64,000 bases of DNA, from the NCBI GenBank assembly GCA_003282205.1, contig QBZW01000006.1, forward strand, positions 44,673-108,672, written 5' to 3'. The position numbers and the translations under genes are program-made. Under the pieces are notes generated by a model. That model was not told the DNA's origin and did no database searches. It saw nothing but the letters and a program-made list of their open reading frames with translations. Shown piece by piece: positions 60,347-64,000 of the stretch; the first letter of the stretch is position 1; the number at the start of each line of letters is the position of its first letter. Source of the DNA: Pelagibacteraceae bacterium AG-337-G04. GTDB lineage: Bacteria; Pseudomonadota; Alphaproteobacteria; Pelagibacterales; Pelagibacteraceae.

Positions 60347-61396
60347 TTAAATTCTACTTCCGTGTTCATCAAATATAAAAATATCTTTAGAATCAAAATT
60401 AAGCTCGTTTTGAAAATCAACTTGACTAGATATTTTCGCACTGAGTTCTAAGTTATCATTACTCATGTAAACAATTTTCTCATTTCCTAAATTTTCTACT
60501 AGATCAATTTTAGGTTTAAATTTGAATTCTGAGCCATTAGAAACATTAAAATGTTCTGGTCTTATTCCTAAGAAATAATTTTTTTTGTCGAATTTAGTTT
60601 TTCCAAAGGTGATTTCATTTCCTAAAAAATTTATTTTATTATCTGAAATTATACTCTCTGAGTTTAATGGTAATATATTCATTTTTGGTGTTCCGATAAA
60701 CTGTGCAACAAAAATATTAGATGGATTATTATAAATTTCATCTGGAGTTCCCACTTGTTCTATATTTCCAAGATTTAATATTACGATCCTATCAGCAAGT
60801 GTCATAGCTTCAACTTGATCATGAGTTACATATATCATATTTGTTTTAATTTGATTGTGTAATTTAGAAATTTCTACTCTCATTTCAGCTCTTAAAGCTG
60901 CATCTAAATTTGACAGAGGCTCGTCAAATAAAAATATTTTTGGATTTCTAGTAATTGCTCTCCCAATTGCAACCCTTTGTCTCTGTCCTCCTGAGAGTTG
61001 TTTAGGTTTTCTCTCTAGAAGCTCTTCGATTTTTAAAATTTTTGCAGCTTGCATTACTTTTAACTCAATTTCTTCTTTAGATTTTTTTTCAATTTTTAAA
61101 CCAAATGACATATTCTCATATACATTCATATGAGGATACAAAGCATAAGACTGAAAAACCATTGCCGTTTGCCTCTTCGAAGGGTGGAGATCATTTATTT
61201 TTTGGTCATTAATGAAAATTTCTCCTTCGTCGATTTTTTCTAAACCAGCGATCATTCTTAATAAGGTAGATTTTCCGCATCCAGACGGTCCAACTAATAC
61301 AAGAAATTCGTCATCCTTGCCCATTAAATTAAAATCTGTAATTATTTTATTTGATCCAAATGATTTATGAACGCCAGTAAATTTTATATTAGCCAT
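60347..61396 (-). CDS. Sugar-type ABC transporter ATPase (MalK/UgpC family)
   Basis: 349 residues. Walker A GPSGCGKST, Q-loop FQSYALYPHMNVYENM, signature LSGGQRQRVAIGRA, Walker B FLFDEPLSNLDAALR, H-loop VTHDQVEAMTLADR, and a C-terminal TOBE-like region (YFLGIRPEHFNV). This type energises importers of sugars and glycerol-phosphate, and can serve several permeases. No permease or binding protein is on this side; the 1-bp gap to the SnoaL gene upstream suggests a longer operon reading from the right or a detached ATPase. Confidence 0.92.
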   Translation of the reverse strand: MANIKFTGVHKSFGSNKIITDFNLMGKDDEFLVLVGPSGCGKSTLLRMIAGLEKIDEGEIFINDQKINDLHPSKRQTAMVFQSYALYPHMNVYENMSFGLKIEKKSKEEIELKVMQAAKILKIEELLERKPKQLSGGQRQRVAIGRAITRNPKIFLFDEPLSNLDAALRAEMRVEISKLHNQIKTNMIYVTHDQVEAMTLADRIVILNLGNIEQVGTPDEIYNNPSNIFVAQFIGTPKMNILPLNSESIISDNKINFLGNEITFGKTKFDKKNYFLGIRPEHFNVSNGSEFKFKPKIDLVENLGNEKIVYMSNDNLELSAKISSQVDFQNELNFDSKDIFIFDEHGSRI

Positions 61397-61397
61397 A

Positions 61398-62483
61398 CTA
61401 AATCTTAATTTTTTCTAAAACGTCTACACCTATTTGTTTTAATATATGAAGTATATCAATTGGTACCCAATTTTCACGGATTTTCCCCTGATCATGATGA
61501 TAAAAATCCATCACTCTCATTGTAATTTTCTGTTTAGTTGCATTAAATCCTAGCCAATCATTTGACCCATAAACACCCTCTAAACTATGCCAGCCAGCAC
61601 ATAAAGAGAATTTTCCATCTCCTATTTCACAATAATGCCCGAGCTTATAATAGTCTCTATCAGTAAATGATCTTCTAAATGGTAATTGATGCATATCAAT
61701 AAAACCTTCTAAAGATCTTGAAGTACCTATTCCACATGGTCCATACCAAATCATTTTATCATGCCAGAATTCTTTCTGTGGATGGTCTAGCAATCTTTGT
61801 TTTAATTCATCATTTGAAATATTTTCTTTTTCTGGCCTTAAGTTTAAGCTTCTATTCATTGATAAAGATTGTTTTAAATTCGAATTTGAGACTTCAATAT
61901 CCTTTTCAAAAAAATTTACTCCATCAGTATTAATTGGAGGCATCCAAGCACCTTCTGGTCCTCTAGATGGATTTATTTTTAAATTTCCACATTGTCTTAG
62001 GAAATCCACAACATCTATTAATATATAACTCTCGATTATCTTATCTTCTTTTAATTCATGAATTTCGCAACATCTAAGATTTATCATTTTAAAATTTGGT
62101 TTTATGCCTAACCAAGATTTTTTGAAATAACCTGACAACACGGAATATGCTCCTACTAATATTTTATCTCTAAAAGCACCTCCCAAGACAATATGTTCTC
62201 TTCTCTCTAAATCTGGAAAAGCCTCTAGCAGAGGTATCCAAAGTTTCTCCTTTAAATTTTTTAATCCTGAAAATTCATTTAATGGATAAAAACAATTCAC
62301 TTTTACGTCGCTAACAAAAGCCTCTTCTAAACTTTTATCAATGTCTTTTTTTCCCAAACTGACAATTTGATTTAAATAATTTCTAATTAAATTTTTATTT
62401 TGTAAATTTTGTTCTGGTGAAAGAATAATATCTTTTACATTTGTTTTGGTTTTAAGCCCTGTATCAAATTGCTCTATTTGCAT
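61398..62483 (-). CDS. Two-domain SnoaL-like (NTF2 fold) protein
   Basis: 361 residues with two SnoaL/polyketide-cyclase-like domains. The first (about 25-170) has EEAFVSDVKVNCFYPLNEFSGLKNLKEKLWIPLLEAFPDLERREH; the second (about 215-355) has MIWYGPCGIGTSRSLEGFIDMHQLPFRRSF and AGWHSLEGVYGSNDWLGFNATKQKITMRVMDFYHHDQGKIRENWVPIDILH. Such tandem proteins occur in gene clusters for degradation of carbohydrates or cyclic compounds but have no defined chemistry. 1 bp from the ABC ATPase. Function unknown. Confidence 0.78.
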   Translation of the reverse strand: MQIEQFDTGLKTKTNVKDIILSPEQNLQNKNLIRNYLNQIVSLGKKDIDKSLEEAFVSDVKVNCFYPLNEFSGLKNLKEKLWIPLLEAFPDLERREHIVLGGAFRDKILVGAYSVLSGYFKKSWLGIKPNFKMINLRCCEIHELKEDKIIESYILIDVVDFLRQCGNLKINPSRGPEGAWMPPINTDGVNFFEKDIEVSNSNLKQSLSMNRSLNLRPEKENISNDELKQRLLDHPQKEFWHDKMIWYGPCGIGTSRSLEGFIDMHQLPFRRSFTDRDYYKLGHYCEIGDGKFSLCAGWHSLEGVYGSNDWLGFNATKQKITMRVMDFYHHDQGKIRENWVPIDILHILKQIGVDVLEKIKI

Positions 62484-62537
62484 ATATATTTATTTATTGG
62501 AATTATTCGTGTATCACAATATTATAATTAAAAAAAT

Positions 62538-63482
62538 ATGAATATTAGACTTGCTAAGTTTCAAGATTTAACGCCAAGTAGTTTGCCTTTTGTTGAAGGC
62601 AAATTAGAAGGGCACAAAGAGAGAAAAAATTATTCAATATTAGGACCAGGTGTTGCAGAAGATGTAAATCAATCTATAAAAATATCAGAACCTCATGGAT
62701 TTAACCTGGGTGCTGTGTCCGCAAAACCCTTAAATGGTTCTGGTCTACATAGCCATTTAACTGCTGAAGTATTTATAATTTACTCAGGTAAATGGAGGTT
62801 TTATTGGGGTTCGAAAGGCAAAGATGAAACAATATTAAGTGCAGGAGATATAATATCTATGCCAACAAATATGTTTAGAGCATTTGAAAATGTAGGAGAT
62901 GAAGAAGGTTTTATTTTTGTTGTTCTTGGAGGTAATGATCCTGGAATTGTAACATGGATGCCTGAAGTTCTCGAAAGAGCAAAACAAACTGGTATGGCAC
63001 TCTTAGATGACAATTCTTTAATTGATTTAAATAGTGAAGAAATTCCAAGTGGTAGAAAGCTGCTCGACCCAATATCAAACGATGAAATTATAAAATTTGA
63101 TAATTATAACCTGGAACAGTTACAAAAAAATATATGCGAGGTCAGCAAAAGAATTAAAAATGAAAATAATATTGGAAACAATATAAAAATTTCACATATT
63201 TTAGGTGAAAAATTTCAAAACAAATCAATAACACCAATAATACAACAAAATACAGGATTTAATTTAACCACTTTTAGATCTAAAAAAGGAATAGTAGACA
63301 ATTTAAAATTTGATCAGCCTACAATTCTTTTCTCACAAAAAGGAAAATGGAAAATTGAAACTGAAAATTCCTCTTATGAAATAAATTATAAAGATACATT
63401 TTCAGTTCCAGTTGGTTCACATGTCAGTATTGAGACAGACGGAAAACACGATTCTCTTCTCAATTGTGTATCAAAAGTATAA
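62538..63482 (+). CDS. Double-cupin protein
   Basis: 314 residues. First cupin about 55-130: GLHSHLTAEVFIIYSGKWRFYWG with metal-ligand His and Glu, then DIISMPTNMFRAFENVGDEEGFIFVVLGG. Second, weaker, cupin about 230-310: SPKKG-like FNLTTFRSKKGIVDN, PTILFSQKGKWKIET, DTFSVPVGSHVSI. Likely a metal-dependent dioxygenase or isomerase, or a small-molecule binding protein. Stop shares its last A with the next gene (TAATG). Confidence 0.8.
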   Translation: MNIRLAKFQDLTPSSLPFVEGKLEGHKERKNYSILGPGVAEDVNQSIKISEPHGFNLGAVSAKPLNGSGLHSHLTAEVFIIYSGKWRFYWGSKGKDETILSAGDIISMPTNMFRAFENVGDEEGFIFVVLGGNDPGIVTWMPEVLERAKQTGMALLDDNSLIDLNSEEIPSGRKLLDPISNDEIIKFDNYNLEQLQKNICEVSKRIKNENNIGNNIKISHILGEKFQNKSITPIIQQNTGFNLTTFRSKKGIVDNLKFDQPTILFSQKGKWKIETENSSYEINYKDTFSVPVGSHVSIETDGKHDSLLNCVSKV

Positions 63483-64000
63483 TGAAAGGTTTTGATAAGA
63501 AATATAAAGATTTTCCTGACTTCATTTTAAAAATTACTGAACAGATATGGGAAGGTAAAGATGTTGAGTCGATTGGTGAGTTTTATACAAAAGATATACC
63601 CGTAAGATCACCATTTGGGGTTACTTATGGAAATAAACCAGTCATCGATGCAACTTATGCAACTTTGAAGGAATTTCCGAACAGGCAGTTGTTAGGTGAA
63701 GATGTTATTTGGAATGGAAATGATGAAATCGGATATCACTCCTCTCATAGAATATTAAGCAAAGGTACTCATCTTGGTGAAGGTTTTTATGGAAAACCAA
63801 GTGGAAAAGATATTTATTATAGAGTGATTGCTGATTGTGCATGTAAAGATAATCAAGTTTACGACGAATGGATTGTTAAAGATCAAGGTGCAATGGTTAG
63901 ACAGATTGGATACTCACCAAAAGAATTCGCAAAGATAATTATTGAAAGTGAGGGGGGACTTTCAAGTGCATCAAAGTTATTTGACTTTGAAACTGATAAA
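63482..64000 (+). CDS. SnoaL-like protein (3' end cut by window)
   Basis: About 173 codons from ATG at 63482 to the window edge. Residues 15-140 form one NTF2/SnoaL-like domain (EGKDVESIGEFYTKDIPVRSPFGVTYGN, HSSHRILSKGTHLGEGFYG, KPSGKDIYYRVIADCACKDNQVYDEWIVKD). It resembles the two domains of the divergent 361-residue protein, so this locus has at least three such domains. Continues outside the window. Confidence 0.8.
   Translation, partial: MKGFDKKYKDFPDFILKITEQIWEGKDVESIGEFYTKDIPVRSPFGVTYGNKPVIDATYATLKEFPNRQLLGEDVIWNGNDEIGYHSSHRILSKGTHLGEGFYGKPSGKDIYYRVIADCACKDNQVYDEWIVKDQGAMVRQIGYSPKEFAKIIIESEGGLSSASKLFDFETDK

Overview
The window looks like a chromosomal segment of a SAR11 (Pelagibacterales-type) marine alphaproteobacterium. 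The evidence is the strongly AT-rich sequence, AGA-dominated arginine codons in most genes, very short or negative intergenic distances, two TRAP transporters, AprBA/AprM without other dissimilatory sulfur genes, and a TPP riboswitch directly on the start of a sodium:solute symporter (the ThiV arrangement). I see no phage, insertion sequence, CRISPR array or rRNA. The one tRNA is an elongator-type tRNA-Met. The taxon is inferred from gene content, not from a marker gene.

Layout. 0-3.2 kb: methylthioadenosine salvage (mtnA partial, a PhyH dioxygenase, mtnP) divergent from apt. 3.2-10.6 kb: tRNA-Met, a GST-like protein, two small envelope genes, TRAP transporter 1 (dctPQM), then a tightly overlapping set of secreted proteins and a membrane desaturase. 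10.7-18.9 kb: a C2/C3 sulfonate and sulfite island with xsc divergent from suyAB, then aprM-aprB-aprA, two small genes and a TauE-family exporter. 19-24.4 kb: HIT, pabC, pabA, pabB, MFS transporter and a Cys/Met PLP lyase in one overlapping run. 24.3-31 kb: housekeeping genes (mnmA, cysQ, recX, bcp, amtB, HU) with several very small genes. 31-38.3 kb: rseP, the TPP-riboswitch transporter, a thioredoxin-like protein, and a LolD/FtsX-type ABC exporter divergent from a GDSL esterase. 38.3-44.7 kb: taurine module (alanine dehydrogenase, omega-aminotransferase, TauA/TauB/TauC-like). 44.7-49 kb: a three-gene secreted-protein operon built around an 824-residue Met/Gly/Ala protein. 49-55.9 kb: TRAP transporter 2, then aldehyde dehydrogenase, epoxide hydrolase and LDH2/MDH2-family dehydrogenase. 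55.9-64 kb: SMR-like protein, BASS transporter, phosphotransacetylase, HpsN-like dehydrogenase, EamA transporter, ABC ATPase, and a group of SnoaL-like and cupin genes running off the end.

How it works together. Three separated loci can be joined into one organosulfonate network. Taurine enters by TauABC, is transaminated to sulfoacetaldehyde with pyruvate as acceptor (Ald regenerates pyruvate and frees ammonium), and Xsc releases sulfite and acetyl phosphate, which the phosphotransacetylase could convert to acetyl-CoA. Dihydroxypropanesulfonate would be oxidised by HpsN to sulfolactate, and SuyAB would split that to pyruvate and sulfite. Sulfite would be oxidised by AprBA/AprM acting in reverse or exported by the TauE-family carrier. 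MtnP, Apt and MtnA recycle methylthioadenosine and adenine.

The most unusual object is the secreted Met-rich protein at 45.8-48.3 kb with its CxxC/poly-Lys partner and a glycosidase-like neighbour; I do not recognise this system. Other points of interest are a 27-residue, 60 percent Lys/Arg peptide gene, a TauC fused to about 380 extra residues, an SMR homologue without its essential glutamate, and a PhyH oxygenase wedged between mtnP and mtnA.
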